Below, piece by piece: positions 10,810 through 20,706 of a stretch of 45,753 nucleotides of DNA. How positions within the stretch are numbered: the first letter of the stretch is position 1; each line of letters opens with the position of its first letter. This DNA comes from Ophioceras dolichostomum. Lineage: Eukaryota > Ascomycota > Sordariomycetes > Magnaporthales > Ophioceraceae. The position numbers and the translations under genes were made by a program. The DNA is taken from positions 1-45,753 of the forward strand of contig PYST01000311.1 in assembly GCA_003049485.1 (NCBI GenBank), given 5' to 3'. Under the pieces are notes generated by a model. The model worked only from the letters and a program-made list of their open reading frames with translations, was not told the origin of the DNA and did not search any database.

Positions 10810-11196
10810 ATGAAAGTCAGCTTGCCCTGTCTTGGCGATTGCCTGGTGTTCTTGTACCGCGGCGCCATATCCATTCCGGGGCAAAGGGCTGTCACCGAGA
10901 CCGGCCACGCATACGCCGTCAAGGACGAGAAGTGGTTGGAGCTCGGCGAGGATACGACTATCTTTGTCCTGGAGCGAGGGTTAATGAAGGGAATCTGTAG
11001 TCGACAGGCGGAGGAAGTGCGGAGGATGAATCGGGCTGTGGAGGAGGTGCGGGAGGCATTCGACCTGGCAGTGAGCGAGAAGATGGCTCGGCGGGAAGCG
11101 GAGGAGGCAAAGAGAAACAAGCCTTGGAACAAGCTGATGCGCAAGCTCCGTCGAGAGCCCGAACCCGACGAGAGGGTGCAATGTGCAACACAATAG
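10810..11196 (+). CDS. Hypothetical 128-aa charged protein
   Basis: The ATG at 10810-10812 in the context TCAACATGAAA opens a 128-codon frame. The N-terminal half is neutral (LPCLGDCLVFLYRGAISIPG). The C-terminal half is a charged helix with RRMNRAVEEVREAFDLAV and a basic end (KLMRKLRR), probably a coiled coil or nucleic-acid-contacting segment. I do not recognise a family. The frame ends just before a TPR relic, so it may be the 5' remnant of a larger decayed gene. An open frame upstream (10571-10813) in another phase might be an earlier exon; no splice signals support this. Confidence 0.4.
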   Translation: MKVSLPCLGDCLVFLYRGAISIPGQRAVTETGHAYAVKDEKWLELGEDTTIFVLERGLMKGICSRQAEEVRRMNRAVEEVREAFDLAVSEKMARREAEEAKRNKPWNKLMRKLRREPEPDERVQCATQ

Positions 11197-11209
11197 GAGG
11201 TCGGCCTCT

Positions 11210-11345
11210 CGTCAAAGGCATGAACAGCATTGCTGTACTGGGGAAGGCCATGCAGAGAGGCACTGGCGCCGATGAGGCGCTGTGCCCAGACTCGGCAGCA
11301 AGTCCTTCTGTTAGCCCGACCCCACGAGGACTGTCTGCAAATCTG
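11210..11345 (+). pseudogene. TPR (kinesin-light-chain type) relic
   Basis: The sequence reads GMNSIAVL and then, after a one-base frameshift, CREALAPMRRCAQTRQQVL. This is the helix pair of the fungal STAND-type TPR unit. The relic at 29.87 kb shows the same positions as MNNLAFT...DALRLMSECAQARQQVL. About one repeat survives. Frameshift and truncation make it non-functional. Confidence 0.5.
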
Positions 11346-11869
11346 CATGGAGGAGGCGGGCATGGATGGGTATTTATGTCAGTTGGGTTACGTAATTAAG
11401 GGGGGGGGGCTGGGTCTGACAGAGTTTTCCCAGCTCCCAGAAACGGTCAAGACGCCAGACCGTTTCTCGAACATAGAAAAAACAGACAACGTTCCCGACA
11501 GTAATTGGTTCAACAACAGAAGTGATCAAGGCCACCACCTATCTGACAATTTAAGGCTGTATGTATCGCGCTGCTCCACAGACAATTCCAAATGCAACGC
11601 TGCGGCGGGGGAATGGGAACATGCCAGGGCTGTTGCCATCATCACTCATCAATGGTGGTCCCACATCTCACCAGCATCAGAACTCGTCTCCAGCAGCATT
11701 TGTGAGTGATAACCCCAAATCACGGTCTTGGCATCAAGCAACGATGAGAGCCAGATGCCCCAAGGTCCCCAGTGCCTGTAGGTAAGTAGGCGAACTGCTC
11801 ACTGCTCCAGGCCTTCGTCGATGCAGATCAACCTATTTCCGCGACCTTCAACTAGATCTCATGGCCGAG
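11346..11869. other. No gene recognised
   Basis: Includes a G9 run at 11401-11409 and short open frames without recognisable motifs. Confidence 0.5.
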
Positions 11870-12150
11870 GAGCATTTTCGGGAGCTGCAGTGCCGTTTGA
11901 ACCGCCATAGGTTTCCCCTTCGATGCTTCGGTTTGTGTGGGGCGACTAACTAACGCTTTGGCAGCCTCGTAGTCGGACGTTCTCGACAGCGATGTGGAGA
12001 GGCACGCTGCCGCGGGCATCTGGCTGGCCGGCTGGCTGCTCGCCTGTGAACCAGAAGCGTGGCACCAGGGCCCCCCAGCAGACGTGGATTCATCCCCAGG
12101 GTTCGCAGAGTAGAAGACGAGCAAGGACGTGTTGAGAGGGCTGCATTGAG
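11870..12150 (-). pseudogene. Ankyrin-repeat relic
   Basis: On the minus strand one frame reads DARGSVPLHIAVENVR, matching the ankyrin core (G-TPLHxAxxx). The following helix, DYEAAKALVSR, lies in a second frame, as expected for an ankyrin unit broken by an indel. A TAG follows a few codons later in the first frame. Only one repeat is visible, so this is a low-information relic, probably of a NACHT-ankyrin or ankyrin protein. Confidence 0.4.
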
Positions 12151-12225
12151 GAGAGCTCGTGACTTGGCATAAATATGGCAGCATATCCCTAACGTAAAAC
12201 TGGAGAGGATTACGAGCTCACAAGC

Positions 12226-13811
12226 CTACACCCACACATCATGCGTGCAGCTCGGAGAGTGTACATGTTCCACCGCCTCATCTACAACCACCGTATCCTG
12301 GCGCTGCCTCAGCATCTTCGGCCTCGGCGGCGGCGTGAACGGCGGCTGCCTCCCGGGGACGCCGTCCAGCGACAGCGCGTACTTGGCCAGCACGAAGCCC
12401 GCGGCCTTCGTGTTGAGCGTCAGGGCGTCCCAATTGATGTTCTCCAGGTTGTCGCACGCCTGGTGGTAGCACGGATCCCAGAGGTCCCCGGCGCCCGTGA
12501 ACAGGCCCGCCGAGGGTATGCCGCGCTGCAGGAATCCGACGTGGTCGGACCGGTCGCCGATCTCGTCGAACACGGCCTTGACGCCCCTGGCCGTCAGGAA
12601 GTCGGCCAGGTCCTGCCGCGGCCGCCCGCTGGTGTTGGTGCCCAGCACGAAGTACTCGGGCTTGATCGAGCCGATCATGTCGTAGTTGAAGTAGTACTTG
12701 GTGCGCGCCGCGTCCTCCTCGGCCAGGTGCGTCGTGAAGAAGGTCGACCCGACCAGCCCGCTCTCCTCGGCGCCCCACCAGGAGAACCGGATCTTCTGCG
12801 GGTAGCCCTTGTACCTCACCACCGAGTCGAGGATGGAGAGGAGGCCCGCGCTGCCGCTGCCGTCATCGTTGAGGCCGGCCCCCTCCTGCACGGAGTCGAG
12901 GTGGGCGCCCAGGCCGAGGATCGAATCCGCGCTGCCCTCCCGGGTGGTGGCGATGACGTTGAAGGTCTCCCGGATGCCGAACTCCGCGTCGACGACGAGC
13001 GTGACGGCGACAGCGGCGCCTGCGGCCAGGGAGGCCTTCCACGCGGTGCCGACCTCCAGGGGCACCACGCCGACGGGGATCAGCTGCCCCCAGTTGTCGG
13101 AGCCGAGGGTGGCCGACGGGATCGGGGTCACGGGGTTCTGGTTGTACAGGATCACCCCGAGCGCCCCGTGCGCCCGTGCCAGCTTGAGCTTGTCCGCGAT
13201 GGCGCAGATGCCGCGCTTGACGAGGGCCAGCTTGCCCGTGGCGTCGATGCCCGCCCACTGGTCCTCGAAGCAAGCTGAGCCCCGCGCGTCGTCGACTGGG
13301 GTGTCGATCAGGGCCGCCTTGATGCCGTCAGGGAGCGGCGTCGGGTGGTTGAACTGCAGACTGATGACCCCTGGGACCTTGGCCCCGTCCGGTCCGGTCA
13401 CGGAGATGCTGTGGGTGCGCTCAAAGCTGAAGTTGAACGGCTGGGTATGCACATCTAGCAGGTTGGGATAAGCGCCTTGCGTGCGCGAGAGGACGTAGTC
13501 GACCGAGGCCTTGAAGCCTGGTAGACCAGCCGCCCTGTTGCCGCCATTGTCGACGGCGATCTTGTGCAGGTCCCCGAGAGTCTTCCGCAGTCTTCGTCCC
13601 GGAAGAATTTTTATCATCGCATGTTAGCGAGTGTCCACGGCGCCGACCTTTGTCGGGAGCATTTCACAAAAACCTAATGTCAGCCGGTCGAATGCACTCA
13701 CCCCTCTTGCGTGATATCTGCTTCGACCTTCTCTGGAGTGATGGCTTCTTGGGCGACACTAGGAGCTAGCAGGACTGCCGCAGCCGCTAGGAGAGATCTT
13801 GCAGCTCTCAT
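12226..13811 (-). CDS. Secreted M28 family aminopeptidase
   Basis: Two exons, 13702-13811 and 12226-13591, are joined across a 110-nt intron (GTGAGT...GAAG, branch GCTAAC) to give 491 residues. The start at 13811 supplies a signal peptide (RSLLAAAAVLLAPSVAQ), so the enzyme is secreted or vacuolar. Residues of about 115-230 form a PA-type insert, and the zinc peptidase follows. Metal and catalytic residues are all visible: H267 and D269 (GAHLDS), D279 (NDDGSG), E312/E313 (WWGAEESG), D341 (NYDMIG) and H413 (CYHQACD). The family removes N-terminal amino acids using two zinc ions and helps digest extracellular protein. The joined exons read TQEG/LRKTLGDL without a break, supporting the splice choice. 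The last 35 residues are unconserved and His/Val-rich. The plus-strand 345-codon frame over it is a GC-bias shadow. Confidence 0.92.
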
Positions 13812-15120
13812 CTCGTCCAAAGTGGGTTTGGACAGCACAACTGGGTGTCGCAATCACGAAAAGTGGGCAGAGTCCTCAGACGAAGCAGGGCCGTTTGGTG
13901 ATGGGTAGAAGCCGTCGAGTAAAGACACGCCAGTAGCAGCTGAAGTGAGCGACAAACGAGTGGAAGTATTGGCAACGAAGTGAGGAAAGGATGCCCAGGT
14001 GGTCACATCCGTCTATCCAGACTTTATTATAACTGAGCTCGGGGGAAGGGACGGAAGAAGGAGCCAGGATAGGCAATGACGAGCTTCCACCATATTGGGC
14101 GCCACATGTAAGCTCGCCATCCCCGTACCCCCTCTGCTCCGGCTCAACAGGACGAGCTCGAACCCCATTCAGGAAGTTAATAGGAAGGTCCCCAATATAG
14201 AAAAAGTAAACAGCTTCGTTTCGGGGCGGTTGAACTTGGCGCCACATCCACGGAAAACGGCGACCCCGCGGGATGAACGGGACTGCGGGATTGCGAAACA
14301 GGATCACCCGGCGGGTTCACATTTATGCCTCGCGAACGCAAACCGGATTCCTGGCACCACCCACCCACTCACCCCCCAACATGGACCACGCCTAGGTAGG
14401 TAGGTGATGACCATGCCAGGACGCGGGGAGAGATAAGAGCAGCAAACAACGATGAGAAGGAAAAGGAACACGAACCCGCCAGCCCGACGAGATTAATCTG
14501 TGCGTTTGGTGCGCATATGTTCTGGGCACGGGATCGCACGACTTGGCAGAAAGGGCTGAGGCGGGAATTGGACCTGCATATCGGCTGGCAAAATAGGCTG
14601 CGGCGGCATCGTTCCATAGAGCAAAAGGAGGGGGGGTGGTGGCCGCGCGCGTCCGGGGGAAGGAAGAGACCGAAAAAAGGAGCGAAAAGACCTAGAGTCT
14701 TCGACCCTATCAAGTCTCACTCACCGCATTGCGTCAGAACATGAGCGTATTTCGACATAACTGAGGATGCGGGTGTGCCCCCTCGACTTTTCAGTGCGCA
14801 TGGTTCTGAGTGGGCAGGAAAAGGGGTGAGAAGAAAAAGGGGGCGGCAGGGGACAATAGAACAGCAGAAACAAGTAGTAGGTAGGTAGGCGCAAATCTTC
14901 CGATTGATATTCAGGGTGCGAAGAAAATGAGTACGAGTAGCCTCGAAACATTTTCCTTCCCGAATACCTAGCGCCGCTCCTAGGGTATCATAAAAAACAA
15001 TCCCCTCGACTCGGTACCTGGGTACCTATTTTTTCCTTCAATCTCTTCATCTTTCCACCCTTTATTCTCCCTCGGACCTGTTTGGACACGCAACACAAAT
15101 GGGCTACCATGTCATCCCCT
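13812..15120. other. Intergenic, no gene recognised
   Basis: This region holds the promoter side of the M28 gene and the 3' flank of SNU13. It contains purine/pyrimidine-rich tracts and several TAGGTAGG motifs (near 14393 and 14879), but no coding or RNA signature. Confidence 0.6.
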
Positions 15121-15732
15121 TTAGATAGCCAGGCGCTCGACTTTGTCCCGCATGGCGCGGATCTGGGTCTGCAGGTCGCTGGCCTCGTTGCTGGTGATGC
15201 TGGCCGCGATGACGGAGCGGGAGACGCCGCATGCGCGACCCAGAGCGATCTTGGACGGCTGCACCGTAGTGGCAGGAGACGCAAAAGAAGTTAGCACATA
15301 GCTCCTTCCGAGTGTCCATCTCCCGCCAAGACCGTCTGGTCGTCTGTATGCTTGACCAGCCCAGCCGGGGGGAGTTTGAAACCTACCACAAAGACGTAGG
15401 GCACATTCTTGTCCTCGGCCAGGAGTGGGATGTGCAGGAGGATCGAAAGCGGCTCGCAGTCTCCAGAGAGGACCACGAGCTCGGCAACGCCGCGGTTCAG
15501 CGTCTTGGTGGCCTCGTTCGCGCCCTTCTTCAGCTGGCGGTAGTGGCTCGCCGACTGGACGAGATCCAGGAGCTCCTGGGTGAGACCCTCGTCGGCCATG
15601 GGCCAAGCTGTGTCGCTCGTCAGTCAGTCAATCAGACAGTTCTACGAGTCTCTCTTCCTACCTCCGTGGGGGTCAAGGCTGAGAGGAAGGGTATGGGCGG
15701 GAAGGCTTACCAGCAGACTCGTTCGCAGCCAT
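15121..15732 (-). CDS. snu13: SNU13/NHP2L1, L7Ae-family RNA-binding protein
   Basis: Exons 15711-15732, 15387-15607 and 15121-15258 give 126 residues, the family's usual length. Introns are 103 nt (15608-15710) and 128 nt (15259-15386), both GT-AG. The protein begins MAANESAAWP. Conserved marks are QLKKGANEATKTLNRG (kink-turn RNA contact), PLSILLHIPLLAEDKNVPYV, and ALGRACGVSR in the last exon. SNU13 binds the kink-turn of U4 snRNA in the U4/U6.U5 tri-snRNP and of box C/D snoRNAs, so it acts in splicing and in rRNA 2'-O-methylation in the nucleus and nucleolus. The internal ATG at 15599 is not the start: the 22-nt first exon restores the family's AWP N-terminus. The gene is divergent from vma-3 across about 710 bp. 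Confidence 0.95.
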
Positions 15733-16442
15733 TGTTCGGGTGTATGTGATGAGTGTGCTGGGAGTATTTCCAAGTGAGACTAGAGAGAAAGAATGAATGG
15801 ATTGGTCACAGCCGACAGGGTTCCTTGCGGTGGCTCGCCCTGTAAGTTGTTCGCAGAGAAGAAAAAAAATATGACAAACGGAGAGAATCGTGAGAGACAG
15901 GTCTTTTCCATGCAACTTTTTTTTTTTTTTTTTTGCCTGCCAGCCTCTCTATCTCAGATAGCTCCAAAAAGGTGGGGCGCCAGCGCCGGCAGGAGCTCCT
16001 GCAAGTCATGTGGGTGCATCGGAAAATGGAAAATCGATGTCGCCGATTCTAAGCATGACGCAGCTTACCTAATGAAAGATCACGCACCTCCTCCTACCGT
16101 GCCGCAGCAGGGGGAGCTCTCGAGGCAAATCCTTCCCCCCAATCAAAAACCTGGAAGGCCGGTAGCACCGCCAGCAACATCCACAATCCACAATCCACTT
16201 CGTCACCCAACAAGCAACCGCAGCAGAAGAAGCACGACCTTCTTGTCTTGTCCCTAAATAACCTCCCCGTCAAAACCACGCAGCAAGCCGACCCGGCCAA
16301 CTTTCATCGCGCTTCTCACTCGATCATCTTCTCTCCAAGTAAACCAACCCGTCCGCTCATCAATTCGTCAGTCTCGAGTCCGAACCGAAACGCTTTTTTT
16401 TTCTAGCTTAAAAAAACACTTTTTGCTTTAAATACCGCCAAA
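15733..16442. promoter_or_regulatory. Shared divergent promoter of snu13 and vma-3
   Basis: This 710-bp spacer separates two head-to-head housekeeping genes. It carries a run of about 18 T (from 15919), CT-rich tracts and further short T/A runs near 16395-16430, all common nucleosome-depleting features of constitutive fungal promoters. The vma-3 start sits in a good context, GCCAAAATGCC. No defined transcription-factor sites can be proven. Confidence 0.5.
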
Positions 16443-17483
16443 ATGCCTATCTCGGAAGCTTGGTAAGTTCCCGGCTGGCCAACCAACCAACCAACCAACC
16501 CGTCCTCACTCCAACTCCGGAGCTCTCTCTGGCTGGCCCTCTTCTCTCCTCCATCGCATCAACCTATGCTTAAGACCTCGCGCGCTCACCTCGCCAATTG
16601 CTAACGATGACTTCTCCAGCCCCGTCTATGCGGTTAGTGTATTCCTCTCGCTATGCCCCCGAGTTTCGCCCGAAGAGGGTTGGACGAGAGAGCGAAAGGG
16701 GGAGACGGACCTCGTCGGACCTTGCGCCATCTCTCGGATCCGGTCGTGGTGATGATGGAGATAGGAAGAAGAAGAAAGGAAGAAAAGAAAAAAAAAAGCT
16801 AACGCAAAAAACTCCCGCTTCGCAGCCCTTCTTCGGCGCCATGGGTTGCACATCCGCCATCGTGTTTACCTGCCTCGGCGCCTCGTACGGGACCGCCAAG
16901 TCCGGAGTAGGTATCGCGGCGATGGGTGTTCTGCGGCCAGACTTGATCGTCAGGAGTAAGCGATTATTCCTCCCCCAAACAACACCGCCCTTGGGAGGTG
17001 TTGTTTCCGCTATCATTGATAGGAACTGGTGGCAGCTCTTAAAGGAGATTCATGATGGGGACGGAGCTCGAAAAGGCGCAGAGCCACCACTATGTCCCAA
17101 CAAAACCACCAACAACGAAGCTGACACAAACGAAATGTCCGTCCTTCTTAGACATCGTCCCCGTCATCATGGCGGGTATCATCGGCATCTACGGCCTCGT
17201 CGTCTCGGTCCTGATCTCGGACAACCTCGGCCAGAACGACTACGCGCTGTACACGGGCTTCATCCAGCTGGGCGCGGGGCTCGCCGTCGGGCTCGCGGGC
17301 ATGGCCGCCGGCTTCGCGATCGGCATCGTCGGCGACGCCGGCGTGCGCGGCACCGCCCAGCAGCCCAGGCTCTTCGTCGGCATGATCCTGATCCTGATTT
17401 TCGCCGAGGTCCTGGGCCTGTACGGCCTCATCGTCGCGCTGCTCATGAACTCTAAGGCTACGCTGAACGTCACCTGCACTTAA
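16443..17483 (+). CDS. vma-3: V-ATPase 16-kDa proteolipid subunit c
   Basis: Four exons, 16443-16462, 16620-16632, 16826-16955 and 17152-17483, give 164 residues. The second exon has only 13 nt and encodes the CPVYA junction. Introns (157, 193 and 196 nt) all have GT-AG ends; intron 1 carries the branch site GCTAAC. The protein is four transmembrane helices in two duplicated halves: SAIVFTCLGASYGTAKSGVG in helix 1 and GLAGMAAGFAIGIVGDAGVR in helix 3. The proton-carrying glutamate is E140 in LIFAEVLGLYG (helix 4). The subunit forms the rotating c-ring of the vacuolar/endosomal proton pump. The C-terminus NSKATLNVTCT is typical of the c rather than c' or c'' subunit. Confidence 0.95.
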
Positions 17484-18764
17484 AAAAAGGGCGTGGACGG
17501 GACGCATGCACGCACCTCTATCCTGCCGGCTCTTCTCCCTCGGTTCCTCACTTCTCTTTCGTCGGGTGTGTTTTTGCGCACGGGGAGAGAGTGTGTGCGT
17601 GTCTCTATGGCGGAGGAGGGGGTAAAGGGGCGGCCTGGTTTCGTGGCGGCGTTTTTGCGGTCTAGACTTGGAAGGCAAATTGGTTGGGAGGGCAGACAGA
17701 CGGACGGGGAGACCCGCGCCTTTCTCCCTTCCCTGCGAACGGCTTTCCTGTCCATTCCGCGTCTTTGCTCGTCGAGGCCTGGGGCTCTCTCTGCCATCTT
17801 GTCTCTTCTCCGGGCGTGGGATGACGATCGACTGCTCCGGGTTCTCAATGGGAGGGGCTACTGGGTATCACGACGAAGTTCCGGTTTGGACAAAGCGCGC
17901 ACGAGCGAGCAGTGGACAAAAACATCTCATCTTTCGGTCTTTTTTCTTTCTGGGTGACGGACAGGCGGCATTGCTGATGGCATGAAAGGGGTAATGGATT
18001 TTTGAGCTTTGCCTGTTCAGGCTCAAGAAATGCACATGTACTATTCACATACAACAAATCCTCCTTGGCAACTGGTTTCTTTTTCCCTTTTCTCTTGATT
18101 TCGTGCGACAGGGTGGAAAGGGGTTGAAAGAAGACCGTTTCCATCTCAAATAGACTGGTGCCGATGGCGGGCGAAAGATTATAGTTTAGGATTTTTTTTT
18201 TTTTTCGTTCTCATCTTGCTCCAAAATTCGTACCTGTTTCTTTTGTCCACTCCTGACCTGACCTGACCCGACCGGTGTATGTATGCACTGCATAGACGAC
18301 GCTGATTGTGTTCCATTTGTGAGATTCTCCTGACCGTTGTATTTTATTAGAATATGTAACTATTAGACAGGAGTAATTTGATCAGCGGGACAATGTGCTC
18401 ATATCCTAGAGAGGAAGACAGGCACAGCAGGCCATCCACTGATGAAAAACTCATGCAAAGTAATCCTGACCGCCCACAGCTCACCCATTTACCTCAAGCT
18501 GACAGTTTTCCAGCTACCGCTGATTAAAAGATAACAGTCCTCCTTTTTTTTTCTTTTCCAAGAACCCCCTCCCATTATTAAGCCGTACAGCAAAAGTGAA
18601 AAGCTGTTTTTGGCCCCTTAAAGGTTATGTCTCTGAAGATTTATATTTACAAAGTGGAAGTGAAAAGCGGAAAGCGGGTGTTGTTGGTGGGTTACATCAT
18701 ATCTGATGGGACTTGGAAATATGCCGTACTACTATATGCTCCCAAGGATGGAATTTCGCCTTGC
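17484..18764. other. Convergent 3' region of vma-3 and erg4
   Basis: Both flanking genes end here. The first half is GC-rich (probable vma-3 3' UTR, with an A7 run directly after the stop). The second half has T-runs near 18189 and 18545. No other gene recognised. Confidence 0.6.
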
Positions 18765-20706
18765 TCAGATGATGTACTGTTGTGGATGGATTAGTTGGTG
18801 AACCGGAGTCTATGGTGAAGGGGCGGAGCTGGGAAGGCTGAGGGGAGAAGAAAGGGTTGAGCTTACAGGGATGAACAGATAGGGCACGAGCTTCTCGTAC
18901 TCCTTCCAGGACTCGCCGTACTTCAGCCGGCAGTGCTCGATGTCGCGCCAGGCGCGGTGGGAGATCATCAAGGTGAAGAAGACGGGGTAAAAGTACGGGA
19001 AGGGGCTCCTACAAAAAAAAAGACAAGTTGTTGATAACGGGCGTTAGCGAAGGCGTCCGTGTAGAAGGTTCTACAATCGACATAGTAGTCAAGGCAGGGG
19101 GCGGGAGACAAAGAGTTTAAACCTACGTGAAACCAGTGATCAAGCCCCACGAGGCGGCGAAGAACCAGTCGGCGGTGTAGTGGATCTTGCGAGCCTTCCC
19201 GTACCAGCCGTCGGCCAGGATGGAGTCCCCGGTGGCAGTCTTAATGACGCGGGGGTTCTCGATGGTCTGCCAGGGCAGCTGGGGGAAGGACTTGCGCATG
19301 ATCAGGTGGCCGCGCTCCTGGGCGCGGAAGCGGTTCTTCTGGGAGTTGGTGGTGTCCCAGACCCAGTACCAGAACAGGTAGGCGACGAACCAGACGGCCA
19401 GGACGGGCTTGCTCCAGTGGTACTCGTCCGGATGGTGGTTGGCCAGGAAGATGGTGCAGTGGCAGTACGAGAGGGGCACGCCGGCCATGTTCCAGAAGGT
19501 GAGCATGAAGCCCAGCTTCTCGTAGTACATGTCCCAGGTGGTGATGATGAGCTCCTCGCCCTTGGAGCAGGCGTTAGCGTACAGGAAGTGCGCCATCAGG
19601 AGGAAGCAGCATTCGCCCGAGACGTAGCCGTAGCGGTCGTACTGGCGGGCGGCCGTACCGCACGTCAGCAGGAACAGGATGTACCATGGCAGCCGCACCT
19701 CGAAGAACATCTTGAAGTCGAAGACGCCGAACAGGCGCGGGTTCAACTCGACGCCCATGAAGAGGTCGTAGAAGAAGTTGCCCGTGATGCGGTGCTGGGC
19801 GCCGCGCAGGTGCGCCGACGCGTACAGCGCGAGGGAGACGCCGACGCCGGACAGGATCGCCACGGACAGGAGGGGGCCGAACTCGTCGATGATGGTGTAC
19901 AGCGGCATCACGCCCGTGAAGTGCAGGGCCAGGGCGCTGATGATGGTGATGTACCAGCTCCACTGCGCGGAGCAGTAGTAGTCGAGCTGGCGCCCGCCCT
20001 CGTGCCGCAGCGGCTTGCCTTTGCCCCAGACGCCGGGGGCGAAGCAGTACAGGAGGGCCTCGAAGACCAGGAAGACCCAGTACATGGCCCAGGCCTTGGC
20101 GTGCGGGAAAGCGCCCGTGTACACCAGGTCGACCATGTGGCGCCCAAAGTCGGCCCAGTCCTCTCCCTCCTCGGGGAACGGGAACTTGCCGTCGTAGTAC
20201 GTGGCGCCTATCCACATGTACCACATCAGAATGGGGAAGCCGATCATCATGGCCGTGACACCGAGCGGGCCGCCGAACTCAAAGTGGCCCGAGTAGTCCT
20301 TGCGGTGGTCCAGGCCGGGCCGCCAGCCGTCGATCAGGGGCTTTTCCTTGGCGTCGGCGGTGCCATTGGCCGCGGTGGAGGAGGCCGTTTCCTTTACCGT
20401 TTCCTTTACCGCCGCTGGTGCCGAGATGTCACTGCTCACGGTGCGGCCTGTCCTCTTCTGAGGCTGAGCCATGGTGTCGGTGTCTTGCGAGAGCGCTTCG
20501 GGAGCCGTGGACTCGGTCTCGTCGGAGTCTTCGTCTATGTGCTCCTTGAACTTGGGGATCCCGCGCCGTAGTCGCGTAGCACCGTCCTTCTGGGCCCCGT
20601 TGACCCCGTTGACCTCGCTTTCGGCAGCCGAGCTTGAATCGCCGTCCGCTTCCACAGGAAACTGAGATTTGCGTCGCGTCGATCGTCGAGCAGGCGTCTG
20701 TACCAT
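18765..20706 (-). CDS. erg4: ERG4, delta(24(28))-sterol reductase
   Basis: Exons 19137-20706, 18867-19018 and 18765-18776 give 577 residues. Introns are 118 nt (19019-19136) and 90 nt (18777-18866, branch ACTAAT). The last exon is only 12 nt and encodes YII-stop, completing the family ending FIPYI. Residues 1-135 form an acidic, Ser/Thr-rich cytosolic tail. After that come HFEFGGPLGVTAMMIGFP and multiple membrane helices, with NPRLFGVFDFKMFFEVR, NACSKGEELIITTWDMYYEK and GFMLTFWNMAGVP. Exon 2 carries the ERG4/ERG24 signature HRAWRDIEHCRLKYG. The HFEFGGPLG, KGEE and TWDMYYEK blocks favour ERG4 over the C-14 reductase ERG24. The enzyme uses NADPH to reduce the C24(28) double bond in the last step to ergosterol, in the ER membrane. 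The 463-codon plus-strand frame is a shadow. Confidence 0.93.

Noticed and set aside
12241..13278. 345-codon plus-strand frame over the M28 gene
   Set aside because: Arg/Gly/Val-rich shadow of a GC-rich coding strand; the minus strand carries all M28 catalytic motifs.
15291..15599. SNU13 starting at the internal ATG 15599
   Set aside because: A GT-AG intron links the 22-nt exon at 15711-15732 in phase and restores the family's AWP N-terminus.
17148..17678. 176-codon minus-strand frame over vma-3
   Set aside because: Antisense of the proteolipid gene; no independent evidence.
19180..20571. 463-codon plus-strand frame over erg4
   Set aside because: Antisense shadow with Val/Gly/Glu/Asp bias and no motif; the erg4 signature lies on the minus strand.
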